A DNA stretch of 15,051 bases from an uncultured bacterium (GTDB lineage Bacteria; Bacillota; Clostridia; Oscillospirales; Ruminococcaceae). The notes below the pieces were generated by a model, which was not told where the DNA came from, made no database searches, and saw nothing but the letters and a program-made list of their open reading frames with translations. The stretch spans positions 1 to 15,051 of the forward strand of contig CAJMLQ010000073.1 of assembly GCA_905214265.1 (NCBI GenBank), in the 5' to 3' direction. Below are positions 1 to 6,805 of this stretch, piece by piece; position 1 is the first letter of the stretch, and every line of letters begins with the position of its first letter. The position numbers were made by a program, and so were the translations under genes.

Positions 1-77
1 AATGAGGAAAGAGGCGGCACATTATTTTTCCCTGTACCCGATACCGTTTCTACCACAATAAAGAAAGGACGCCACAC

Positions 78-1208
78 ATGTACACCCTCCTCAAAAAAGA
101 CGGCGCTGCCCGGCGCGGAAAATTTTCGACGGTCCACGGGACTGTCCAAACCCCAGCGTTTATGAACGTCGGCACCTCCGCTGCCATCAAAGGCGGGATT
201 TCCTCTTACGATCTGGTCGATCTGAAGTGTCAGGTCGAACTCTGCAATACCTATCATCTCCATGTCCGCCCCGGAGACGGACTGATTCGCCGGATGGGCG
301 GCCTCCATAAATTCATGGGCTGGAATCGTCCGATTCTCACAGACAGCGGCGGATTTCAGGTCTTCTCCCTAGCGGTGCTCCGCAAGATCCAGGAGGAGGG
401 CGTTACTTTCAGCTCCCACGTGGACGGGCGGAAAATCTTTATGAGTCCGGAAGTCAGCATGCAGATTCAGTCCAACCTTGGCTCCACTATTGCCATGGCC
501 TTTGACGAGTGTGTGGAAAATCCTTCCACACACGCCTATTCTGCCCAGTCTTGCGCCCGGACGACCCGCTGGCTCCGGCGATGTAAGGAGGAACTGCAGC
601 GGCTCAATGCGCTGCCGGATACGGTTAATCCCAACCAGTTGCTCTTTGGCATTAACCAAGGCTGCGTTTACGACGATCTTCGGGTCGATCACATGAAGGA
701 GATTGCAGAATTGGATCTGGACGGTTACGCAATCGGCGGCCTGGCTGTCGGCGAGCCTGCAGAGGAGATGTACCGTATCATTTCTGCCGTAGAGCCGTAT
801 ATGCCATCCGAGAAGCCGCGGTATCTCATGGGCGTCGGCACACCGGGGAATATCATCGAGGCGGTCTCCAGGGGAGTTGACTTGTTTGACTGTGTGATGC
901 CCAGCCGTAACGCCCGGCATGGCCACCTGAATACCTGGAGCGGTATCCGTAACATTATGAATGCAAAGTACGCGGAGGACGATTTGCCCATCGATCCGGA
1001 ATGCGACTGTCCCACCTGCCGGAGACATTCCCGGGCATATCTTCGTCACCTGTTTAAAGCCAATGAGATGCTGGGAATGCGGCTGGCTGTGATGCACAAC
1101 CTCTATTTTTACAACACGCTGATGGAACGGATTCGGGATGCGCTGGACAGCGGGACGTTTCAGCAGTTCCACGACCGGTATGTATCTCTGCTGGATACCC
1201 GGATCTGA
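78..1208 (+). CDS. tgt: Queuine/preQ1 tRNA-guanine transglycosylase (Tgt)
   Basis: This enzyme exchanges the guanine at the wobble position 34 of GUN-anticodon tRNAs for preQ1, a step in queuosine formation. The 376-residue protein has the normal length for the bacterial family. Visible hallmarks are DSGGFQ with D89, the AFDEC segment with D143, GGLAVGE at about 220-226, and the FDCVMPSRNARHG segment with D271. By alignment to the E. coli enzyme from memory, D271 is the nucleophile. A zinc site is formed by C309, C311, C314 and H340. The ATG at 78 follows AAAGGA at 64-69 with 8 nt between. The 77 bases upstream hold no promoter I can defend, so it may be the last gene of an upstream operon. 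No clear intrinsic terminator follows before the next promoter at 1240. The usual partners yajC and queA are not in this window. Confidence 0.97.
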   Translation: MYTLLKKDGAARRGKFSTVHGTVQTPAFMNVGTSAAIKGGISSYDLVDLKCQVELCNTYHLHVRPGDGLIRRMGGLHKFMGWNRPILTDSGGFQVFSLAVLRKIQEEGVTFSSHVDGRKIFMSPEVSMQIQSNLGSTIAMAFDECVENPSTHAYSAQSCARTTRWLRRCKEELQRLNALPDTVNPNQLLFGINQGCVYDDLRVDHMKEIAELDLDGYAIGGLAVGEPAEEMYRIISAVEPYMPSEKPRYLMGVGTPGNIIEAVSRGVDLFDCVMPSRNARHGHLNTWSGIRNIMNAKYAEDDLPIDPECDCPTCRRHSRAYLRHLFKANEMLGMRLAVMHNLYFYNTLMERIRDALDSGTFQQFHDRYVSLLDTRI

Positions 1209-1239
1209 TTGGGAAATTTGGCTTTTTTCATTTCGACCA

Positions 1240-1268
1240 TTGAAAATTCTTTGAAATGCGAGTAAAAT
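1240..1268 (+). promoter_or_regulatory. Sigma-A-type promoter of the pncA-pncB unit
   Basis: TTGAAA at 1240-1245 and TAAAAT at 1263-1268 are separated by exactly 17 bases. The predicted start point near 1275 coincides with the AAAGGAGG ribosome site at 1275-1282, so the leader would be only about 15 nt. That leaves no room for a riboswitch. The assignment rests on consensus matching only. Confidence 0.6.
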
Positions 1269-1289
1269 ATTGGCAAAGGAGGAATCCGT

Positions 1290-1919
1290 ATGAAAAATAT
1301 GGACAGCCTCGCCGCTGTGCGGGAACAGCTGGAATCTCTTCCGGAATGGAGTCCGGATTCGCTGGACCGGCGGCGTACTGTGGTTTTGACCATCGATATG
1401 AATCAGGGCTTTACCCGTACAGGCGCGCTGGCGAGCCCTCGTGTGGCGGCGATCATTCCCCGGACGGCCGCGTTTTTGCGAGATTGCCGGGAGCGGGGAA
1501 TCCCGATCATCGGGGTGACGGACTGTCACAGGTCGGACGCGGCGGAATTCCGGTCCTATCCAGTCCACTGCCTGGAGGGGACCGCAGAATCGGAGCTGAT
1601 CGGGGAGATCCGGGATCTGCCGAACTCGGTGATTCGAAAGAACAGCACTAACGCATTCTTCGCTCCTGGGATGGCGGATGCATTAAAGAATGTGAAAACG
1701 GTGGTGGTGACTGGCTGCTGCACAGATATCTGCATCCAGCAGTTTGTTTTGACTCTGAAAGCAGCATGCAATCAGGAGGAGCGGCTTTTGGAAATAATCG
1801 TTCCCCGGCAGTTGGTGGAAACCTATGACGCGCCCGACCATGATGCGGAGTTGATGGGAATAGCCGCTCTGGTCTCCATGCTGGGAAATGGAGTAAAAGT
1901 TGTGAATTATCACGCATAA
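1290..1919 (+). CDS. pncA: Nicotinamidase-like cysteine hydrolase
   Basis: This is a 209-residue cysteine hydrolase of the isochorismatase/nicotinamidase superfamily. Its likely reaction is nicotinamide to nicotinate plus ammonia. The catalytic triad is visible: D36 in TIDMNQGF, K117 in IRKNSTNAF and C147 in GCCTDIC. It also has the metal-site pattern of true nicotinamidases, D78-x-H80 and H93 inside YPVHCLEGT, which matches the D/H/H arrangement of PncA rather than metal-free isochorismatases. The start ATG has a perfect AAAGGAGG at 1275-1282, 7 nt away. The next gene starts 14 nt after its stop and encodes nicotinate phosphoribosyltransferase, which consumes the proposed product, so the pair forms a two-step NAD salvage route. 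The first 30 residues are a little longer than in compact PncA proteins. Activity on another amide remains possible. Confidence 0.82.
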   Translation: MKNMDSLAAVREQLESLPEWSPDSLDRRRTVVLTIDMNQGFTRTGALASPRVAAIIPRTAAFLRDCRERGIPIIGVTDCHRSDAAEFRSYPVHCLEGTAESELIGEIRDLPNSVIRKNSTNAFFAPGMADALKNVKTVVVTGCCTDICIQQFVLTLKAACNQEERLLEIIVPRQLVETYDAPDHDAELMGIAALVSMLGNGVKVVNYHA

Positions 1920-1933
1920 AGGAGAAACGGACG

Positions 1934-3382
1934 ATGAATTGGAGTAATAACCGCAATCTGACCATGCTGGTCGATTTCTATGAGTTAACTATGTCCAACG
2001 GCTATTTTGAACAGGGCTATGCGGATCGGTTGACGGTGTTTGACATGTTTTTCCGCAAAATCCCCGACGGCGGTGGATTTGCAATCTGTGCCGGGCTGGA
2101 GCAGCTGATCGATTATGTGAAAAATCTTCGTTTTACGGATGAAGATATCGCGTATCTCCGCGGAAAAAAGATCTTCAGCGAAGCTTTTCTTGAATATCTG
2201 AAGAATTTTCGTTTCAGCGGTGATATCTGGGCGATGCGGGAAGGAACGCCCATGTTCCCGGGGGAACCTGTGGTGACGGTGGTCGCGCCTGCCATTGAAG
2301 CACAGCTCATCGAGACAATGGTGCTGCTCACCGTAAATTTCCAGTCGCTGGTTGCTACGAAGGCAAACCGTATCGTTCGCGCCGCTCAGGGGCGTTCGGT
2401 GTTTGAATTCGGGTCCCGCCGGGCACAGAGTTACGACGCGGCCATCCTGGGCGCCCGCGCCGCGTTTATCGGCGGGTGCGACGGCACGGCCTGCGCCATT
2501 GCAGATCGTGAATACGAGGTCCCTGCCATGGGAACCATGGCCCACAGCTGGGTCCAGCTTTTCGACAGCGAGTATGAAGCTTTTAAAAGGTATGCGGAGG
2601 TCTATCCCGATAGCTGTACGCTTTTGGTGGATACCTACAGCGTTCTGAAATCCGGTATTCCCAATGCAATTCGGTGTTTTGATGAGGTTCTCAAGCCTCG
2701 CGGATACCGCCCGAAGGGCGTACGGATCGATTCCGGCGACATCGCCTATCTGTCCAAGCGGATGCGGAAAATGCTGGATGACGCCGGTTACTCAGACTGC
2801 AAGATCGTTGCTTCCAACTCTCTGGACGAGTATCTGATCCGGGACTTGATCCTTCAGGGAGCAGTAGTGGATACCTTCGGCGTCGGCGAAAACCTGATCA
2901 CCTCCAAGAGCGATCCAGTATTCGGCGGCGTTTATAAGCTGGTGGCTGTCCAGGAAAACGGCAAATTCCAGCCGCGGATTAAAATCAGCGAAACCGTCGA
3001 AAAAATTACAACGCCAAACTTTAAAAAGGTGTACCGGCTGTACAAAAAGGATAGCGGCCAGGCGGTGGCAGACTACGTTGCCCTCTATGATGAGGAAGTC
3101 CCTGCAGAAGGGCCGATCACCCTCTTTGACCCTCTGGAGACCTGGAAGACCAAGACTTTTGAGGACGTAGAGCTCCGGCCGATGATGGAGCACATTTTCG
3201 AAAAAGGGGAATGTGTTTACGAGTCTCCAAAGCTGGGCGACATCCAGGCATACTGTGCGGCTCAGGTCGATACGCTGTGGGACGAGGTCAAACGGTTTGA
3301 GAATCCGCACCGGTATTATGTGGACCTTTCTGAGGCCTGCTGGAACAGCAAGCATATGCTACTTTCGCAGAAACAGTACTGA
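1934..3382 (+). CDS. pncB: Nicotinate phosphoribosyltransferase
   Basis: This enzyme converts nicotinate and PRPP to nicotinate mononucleotide, with ATP hydrolysis, in the Preiss-Handler route to NAD. The 482-residue length and features such as LVDFYELTM near the N-terminus, FEFGSRRAQ around 157-165, GTMAHSW with H204 (the expected phosphohistidine) and RIDSGD identify the longer bacterial NAPRTase class. The ATG follows AAAGGAG-type sequence that overlaps the stop of the upstream nicotinamidase gene. The two genes therefore share a transcript and are probably translationally linked. An intrinsic terminator lies 6 bases past the stop, so the unit is bicistronic. The C-terminal region ends in the family-typical YYVDLSEACW stretch. 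No truncation or frameshift is seen. Confidence 0.96.
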   Translation: MNWSNNRNLTMLVDFYELTMSNGYFEQGYADRLTVFDMFFRKIPDGGGFAICAGLEQLIDYVKNLRFTDEDIAYLRGKKIFSEAFLEYLKNFRFSGDIWAMREGTPMFPGEPVVTVVAPAIEAQLIETMVLLTVNFQSLVATKANRIVRAAQGRSVFEFGSRRAQSYDAAILGARAAFIGGCDGTACAIADREYEVPAMGTMAHSWVQLFDSEYEAFKRYAEVYPDSCTLLVDTYSVLKSGIPNAIRCFDEVLKPRGYRPKGVRIDSGDIAYLSKRMRKMLDDAGYSDCKIVASNSLDEYLIRDLILQGAVVDTFGVGENLITSKSDPVFGGVYKLVAVQENGKFQPRIKISETVEKITTPNFKKVYRLYKKDSGQAVADYVALYDEEVPAEGPITLFDPLETWKTKTFEDVELRPMMEHIFEKGECVYESPKLGDIQAYCAAQVDTLWDEVKRFENPHRYYVDLSEACWNSKHMLLSQKQY

Positions 3383-3388
3383 TATGCG

Positions 3389-3421
3389 GCCGCGCCAGGA
3401 GATTCCCGGCGCGGCTTTTTT
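3389..3421 (+). terminator. Intrinsic terminator after pncB
   Basis: An 8-bp perfect GC-only stem (GCCGCGCC at 3389-3396 with GGCGCGGC at 3408-3415) encloses an 11-base loop and runs straight into six T at 3416-3421. It separates the NAD salvage pair from the tsaE promoter downstream. Confidence 0.9.
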
Positions 3422-3451
3422 CGCTTCTTTTCGAAAAACCGCTGGAATCCC

Positions 3452-3480
3452 TTGAAAATGGGTGTAATTTATACTATAAT
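3452..3480 (+). promoter_or_regulatory. Strong sigma-A-type promoter of tsaE-tsaB-rpiB-upp
   Basis: TTGAAA at 3452-3457 and a perfect TATAAT at 3475-3480 are separated by 17 bases. The predicted start is near 3487, leaving a leader of about 48 nt before the chosen tsaE ATG. The promoter sits just after the pncB terminator, so the operon is independently transcribed. Confidence 0.75.
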
Positions 3481-3486
3481 AAGACA

Positions 3487-3506
3487 AGACGCGAATTTTT
3501 GCGTCT
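3487..3506 (+). other. Small hairpin at the 5' end of the tsaE leader
   Basis: AGACGC at 3487-3492 can pair with GCGTCT at 3501-3506 around an 8-base loop, GAATTTTT. It would form the extreme 5' end of the predicted mRNA. Such 5' stems commonly protect transcripts from RNase attack. That role is inferred, and a 6-bp stem could also be chance. Confidence 0.35.
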
Positions 3507-3534
3507 GATCTCATGGAAAGGAAATCATCTGGAT

Positions 3535-3963
3535 ATGATTTCATACGTTTCCCATTCTCCTGCCGAAACAGAAAAGTTTGCAGCGGAATTGGCTCCCCGG
3601 CTGAAAAGTGGGGATGTTCTGGCCTTCCGGGGAGGGCTCGGCGCAGGCAAGACCACCTTTGTCCGGGGGCTGGCCCGCGGGCTTGGTTCGAATGCGGAGG
3701 TTTCCAGCCCGACTTTTGCGTTGGTCCATGAATATGCCTCTGTACCAACCCTCTATCATTTTGACCTGTACCGGATTCATACCTTTGACGATTTGTATTC
3801 CACCGGCTTTTTTGATTATCTGGATGCCGGTGGGATTCTTGCGGTCGAATGGAGTGAAAATGTTCCGGATGCGCTTCCTCCGGAGACCATCGCAGTGTCG
3901 ATCGTTCCAACTGGGGAAGAGTCCCGCATGATAACGGTTGAAGGAGGCGGCCAGCGCTTTTGA
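3535..3963 (+). CDS. tsaE: tRNA t6A biosynthesis ATPase TsaE
   Basis: TsaE is the small ATPase that drives turnover of the TsaB-TsaD complex making N6-threonylcarbamoyladenosine at A37 of ANN-decoding tRNAs. With the ATG at 3535 it is 142 residues. It shows Walker A GGLGAGKTT at 33-41, the SPTFALVHEY switch segment at 58-67, the HFDLYR strand at 75-80 and the conserved EW at 105-106. The frame is open upstream to a TTG at 3499, but that would lie inside the leader hairpin. The ATG at 3535 lies 12 nt after AAAGGA (3517-3522), a long but usable spacing. A CTG at 3529 would be at 6 nt but is an unlikely start. The 3' end overlaps tsaB by 4 nt. This is the first gene of the operon. Confidence 0.93.
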   Translation: MISYVSHSPAETEKFAAELAPRLKSGDVLAFRGGLGAGKTTFVRGLARGLGSNAEVSSPTFALVHEYASVPTLYHFDLYRIHTFDDLYSTGFFDYLDAGGILAVEWSENVPDALPPETIAVSIVPTGEESRMITVEGGGQRF

Positions 3964-4670
3964 AAGTATTGAGTTTGGATACTTCTGCCAAAACGGCGGC
4001 GGCCGCGATTGTGGAAGAGGACTGCATTTTAGCGGAAAGCTGCGTCAACGTTGGACTGACCCATTCCCAGACGTTGATGCCGATGCTGGAAGGGCTGCTT
4101 TCTGCTGCCTGTATCCCGCTTGAAGAGATTGATCTCTTCGCCGTCAGTCATGGGCCGGGGTCCTTTACAGGGATCCGCATCGGCATCGGAGCGGTGAAGG
4201 GCCTCGCTCAGGGATTGGGCAAACCGTGTTTTGGAGTTTCAACGCTGGAGGCTCTGGCATACAATTTTAAAGGGCTGGACGGTTTTGTCTGTCCGGTCAT
4301 GGACGCCCGATGCGGGCAGGTCTACACCGCTCTTTACCGCGGTGCGGAAGGAGTTCTTTGCCGGGAGCAGCCGGATGAGGCGCTTTCCATAGCGGAGCTG
4401 GGGACGCGGCTGGCGGCGGTTCCCGGGCCAGTTACGCTGGTGGGAGACGGAGCGGAACTATGCTGCCGCGCCCTTGCGGAGAGTGTTCCGTCCCTTCGCC
4501 TGGCTCCTCCGCAGCTTCGGTTCCAGCGGGCCTCCAGCGTTGGCTTTGCCGCATTGGCGGCACTTCTGGACACAGAACCGCTGGCACCGGCACAGCTTAT
4601 GCCGATTTATCTGCGGCTTCCCCAAGCGGAACGGGAACTCCGAAAAAAAGAAGGGCAAATCCCCAATTGA
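3960..4670 (+). CDS. tsaB: tRNA t6A biosynthesis protein TsaB
   Basis: TsaB is the inactive ASKHA-fold partner that dimerises with TsaD for t6A synthesis. The 236-residue protein shows the N-terminal VLSLDTS strand, THSQTLMPM at 34-42 and the signature GPGSFTGIRIG at 65-75. The start is a TTG whose last two bases overlap the tsaE stop (TTGA, 4-nt overlap). It is chosen because the family's conserved first beta strand begins exactly there and no nearby ATG fits. AAGGAGG at 3941-3947 lies 12 nt upstream. In many Clostridia tsaB is followed by rimI and tsaD. Here rpiB follows instead, so TsaD must be encoded elsewhere. The C-terminal tail is lysine- and arginine-rich and variable, as usual for TsaB. 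Confidence 0.94.
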   Translation: MKVLSLDTSAKTAAAAIVEEDCILAESCVNVGLTHSQTLMPMLEGLLSAACIPLEEIDLFAVSHGPGSFTGIRIGIGAVKGLAQGLGKPCFGVSTLEALAYNFKGLDGFVCPVMDARCGQVYTALYRGAEGVLCREQPDEALSIAELGTRLAAVPGPVTLVGDGAELCCRALAESVPSLRLAPPQLRFQRASSVGFAALAALLDTEPLAPAQLMPIYLRLPQAERELRKKEGQIPN

Positions 4671-4684
4671 AAGGATGATTCAAC

Positions 4685-5119
4685 ATGCTGGCACTGGCAA
4701 GCGACCATGGCGGCTTTGAGCTGAAAAACGAAATCAAACGGTATCTGGATGAGAAGGGGATCGCGTATCAGGATTTTGGATGCGATACGCCGGACTCCTG
4801 TGATTACCCGGATATGGCGAAGCTGGCCTGTGATGCGGTGGTTTCCGGGCAGTGCGAAAAGGCGCTGCTGTTTTGCGGCACCGGTATCGGGATTTCCATG
4901 GCGGCCAATAAGATCAAAGGAATCCGGGCGGCCGCCTGTTCAGATTATTTTTCCGCAAAATACACCCGGGCACACAACGACGCCAACGCGCTGTGCCTGG
5001 GGGGAAGGGTCGTCGGCGCAGGGTTGGCAGTGGAACTGGTAGAAATTTTCCTCAACACGCCCTTTGAGGGCGGGCGCCATCAAAAACGGATCGATAAGGT
5101 CATGGCCTTAGAAAGATAA
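4685..5119 (+). CDS. rpiB: Ribose-5-phosphate isomerase B
   Basis: This enzyme interconverts ribose 5-phosphate and ribulose 5-phosphate, linking the pentose phosphate pathway to PRPP supply. The 144-residue protein has the typical RpiB/LacAB length. It starts with the SDHGG motif at 6-10, has the catalytic cysteine C64 in FCGTGIG, the anion-site histidine H97 in RAHNDANAL, and LGGRVVG around 104-110. These suit RpiB rather than the LacA/LacB galactose-6-phosphate subunits, which occur as pairs. The ATG lies 9 nt after AAAGGA at 4670-4675, which overlaps the tsaB stop, so the gene is co-transcribed. The upp gene that follows uses PRPP, itself made from ribose 5-phosphate. The rpiB-upp neighbourhood recurs in Bacillota. 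Confidence 0.95.
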   Translation: MLALASDHGGFELKNEIKRYLDEKGIAYQDFGCDTPDSCDYPDMAKLACDAVVSGQCEKALLFCGTGIGISMAANKIKGIRAAACSDYFSAKYTRAHNDANALCLGGRVVGAGLAVELVEIFLNTPFEGGRHQKRIDKVMALER

Positions 5120-5152
5120 CCCATGAGCGAAAGGATTTAGGAGGACGTTATT

Positions 5153-5782
5153 ATGAGCAAACCCGTTATTTTGGACCATCCGCTGATTCAGCACAAAATT
5201 TCTCTGCTGCGAGACAAAAACACTGGCTGCAAAGATTTCCGGGAACTGGTAGCAGAGATCGCGACGCTGATGTGCTACGAAGCGACCCGGGATCTCCCGC
5301 TGAAAGAGGTCGAAATTGAAACGCCTGTGGCAATTGCGAAAACGAAAGTGATCAGTGGCCGCAAGCTCGCATTTGTTCCGATCCTGCGGGCGGGGCTTGG
5401 AATGGTGGAAGGGATGCTCACGCTGGTTCCCGCCGCCAAGGTCGGTCATATTGGCCTTTACCGTGACCCTGAGACCTTCGTGCCCCATGAATATTACTGC
5501 AAGCTGCCGCCGGACATCACCAAACGGGAAGTCATCGTCCTCGATCCCATGCTGGCCACGGGCGGCAGCGCCATTGACGCCATCAAGCTTTTGAAGGACA
5601 AGGGCGTTACCAATATCAAATTCCTGTGTATCATAGCGGCGCCAGAGGGACTGGATGCTCTTTGCAAAGCGCATCCGGACGTGCAGATCTACGCCGCGAG
5701 CCTGGACGAAAAATTGAACGAGCACAAATATATCGTTCCCGGACTGGGCGATGCCGGAGACCGGATTTTCGGTACAAAATAG
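5153..5782 (+). CDS. upp: Uracil phosphoribosyltransferase
   Basis: This enzyme makes UMP from uracil and PRPP (pyrimidine salvage). The 209-residue protein has the standard length. The PRPP-binding loop DPMLATGGSA lies at 131-140, preceded by the hydrophobic strand EVIVL. Other family features are FVPILRAGLGM near 74-84, the GLYRDPET flap at 101-108, and the C-terminal uracil-site segment VPGLGDAGDRIFGT. AGGAGG at 5139-5144 lies 8 nt before the ATG. It is the last gene of the tsaE operon and is followed within 12 bases by a perfect inverted-repeat terminator shared with the convergent regulator gene. No deviation from the family is seen. Confidence 0.97.
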   Translation: MSKPVILDHPLIQHKISLLRDKNTGCKDFRELVAEIATLMCYEATRDLPLKEVEIETPVAIAKTKVISGRKLAFVPILRAGLGMVEGMLTLVPAAKVGHIGLYRDPETFVPHEYYCKLPPDITKREVIVLDPMLATGGSAIDAIKLLKDKGVTNIKFLCIIAAPEGLDALCKAHPDVQIYAASLDEKLNEHKYIVPGLGDAGDRIFGTK

Positions 5783-5794
5783 TTGTGAGAGCAT

Positions 5795-5836
5795 GCAAAA
5801 ACGTGGGATGCGCCGATGGACATCCCACGTTTTTGC
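5795..5836. terminator. Bidirectional terminator between upp and the AraC gene
   Basis: A perfect 16-bp inverted repeat, 5795-5810 with 5821-5836, surrounds a 10-base spacer. The arms are A-rich outside and G-rich inside, so on either strand a GTGGGATG/CATCCCAC core is followed by GTTTTT. The right arm touches the last base of the AraC-type gene's stop codon. It should stop both convergent transcripts. Confidence 0.9.
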
Positions 5837-6651
5837 TATTCCTGACTGCGGAGCTGCCGGATGTGCTGGCTCGGCGAGATACCCATTTTTTTCTTGAATG
5901 CCCGGCTGAAGTACAAGGGGTCCCGGTATCCGGAAAGGTAGGCGATGTTCTGAACGGAGGTGATACCCTGCTGCATGAGCTCACAGGCGTGTTGCATGCG
6001 GAGAGTTTGGAGATACTCGGCAAAGCCGATGTGAAAATTCTGTTTGAATAGATTGGAAAGGTACTTCGGCGTGTAGGAAAACCGCTGGCTTAGGTTTTCT
6101 AAAGAAAGCTCAGCATCGGTGTAATGGCTATCCAGATATTTTTTTACCGGTAGAATCGACGGGACATTTTTCTCTTCTTCCGGATACAGCGCAGCACCGA
6201 TGTGTGAGAAGGTGTACAAAAGCACACTTTCCGCCAGCATATCCAGGGTTTGGGGCTTGGACAGAGTGATGGCCTCCTCCCAGAAGGGGATCAGGTGGGT
6301 GAACCCGTCTTGCACAGGGGCTGTTTTGGTGATTTTCAGGCGCTCCAGGATCCGGTTCGTCCGGAGCCCCAAAAATGTGACATAGAGATACTGGAGCCCG
6401 TCGGAATTTTCTAACAGGAAGGGCACTGCCGGAAACGTGAGAAAAATCGTTCCGGGCTTCAGCGGAAAATCACCCTGCATCATATGCAGTACGCCTTGTC
6501 CATTTGCTACCAGGGCCAGCGTATAGGCGGAAAGGCTCAGAAACTTCCGCTGGGTTTCCTGGTTTTTTTCGTAGACGAAGTTAATGGTATGCAAATCGTT
6601 CCCAGCCGCTTCCACCGGGACGAACCGGCAAATGTTACGGTCTTCAGCCAT
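5836..6651 (-). CDS. AraC-family transcriptional regulator
   Basis: This is a 271-residue DNA-binding regulator. Residues about 20-95 form a cupin-like AraC ligand domain (strands around LALVANGQGVLHM and FPLKPGTIFLTFP). Residues about 165-268 form the double helix-turn-helix domain, with LSLENLSQRFSYTPKYLSNLF near 182-202 and the family signature IAYLSGYRDPLYFSRAFKK near 236-254, ending in GISPSQHIR. The frame opens at a GTG at 6660. That GTG, however, is part of the ribosome site GAGGTGATC, complementary to the 16S 3' end, 4 nt before an ATG at 6651, so the ATG is the start. The gene diverges from the Gfo/Idh/MocA-fold gene, which is its most likely target. The cupin suggests a sugar or sugar-derivative effector, which is inference. 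Codon use resembles that of its neighbours. Confidence 0.93.
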   Translation of the reverse strand: MAEDRNICRFVPVEAAGNDLHTINFVYEKNQETQRKFLSLSAYTLALVANGQGVLHMMQGDFPLKPGTIFLTFPAVPFLLENSDGLQYLYVTFLGLRTNRILERLKITKTAPVQDGFTHLIPFWEEAITLSKPQTLDMLAESVLLYTFSHIGAALYPEEEKNVPSILPVKKYLDSHYTDAELSLENLSQRFSYTPKYLSNLFKQNFHIGFAEYLQTLRMQHACELMQQGITSVQNIAYLSGYRDPLYFSRAFKKKMGISPSQHIRQLRSQE

Positions 6652-6672
6652 GCAGATCACCTCGTTGATTCT

Positions 6673-6701
6673 AGTATATAGCAGGGCTTTTCAAATGTCC
6701 A
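6673..6701 (-). promoter_or_regulatory. Promoter of the AraC-type regulator gene
   Basis: Read on the minus strand, TGGACA (6701-6696) and TATACT (6678-6673) are 17 bases apart, with the ATG 22 bases downstream of the -10 box. The -35 box is also one copy of a repeated TGTCCA hexamer (see findings), which hints at autoregulation. Confidence 0.6.
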
Positions 6702-6737
6702 GAGGAGTTTTGTCCATATATTTATAGAAAAATCCCA

Positions 6738-6766
6738 TTTACAGGACAGCGTGGATTGGATATAAT
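6738..6766 (+). promoter_or_regulatory. Promoter of the Gfo/Idh/MocA-fold gene
   Basis: TTTACA at 6738-6743 and a perfect TATAAT at 6761-6766 are separated by 17 bases, giving a start near 6773 and a leader of about 25-33 nt. The core is close to consensus. An AraC protein could therefore act as a repressor here, or fine-tune an already good promoter. Confidence 0.72.
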
Positions 6767-6805
6767 GGATTTATCTAAAATGCATGGAAAGGATGCGTGA
6801 AATTT

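Noticed and set aside
1209..1239. Possible terminator for tgt (T-run at about 1223-1228)
   Set aside because: No stable stem precedes the T-run; only short 3-bp pairings are available, so I do not report a terminator.
369..1568. A 399-codon minus-strand frame across tgt and the start of the nicotinamidase gene
   Set aside because: It is antisense to two conserved genes and spans the promoter between them. The translation shows no known motif.
5626..6051. A plus-strand frame running from the end of upp through the terminator into the AraC gene
   Set aside because: It would read through a perfect terminator stem and opposite the helix-turn-helix coding part of the regulator. No ribosome site precedes it.
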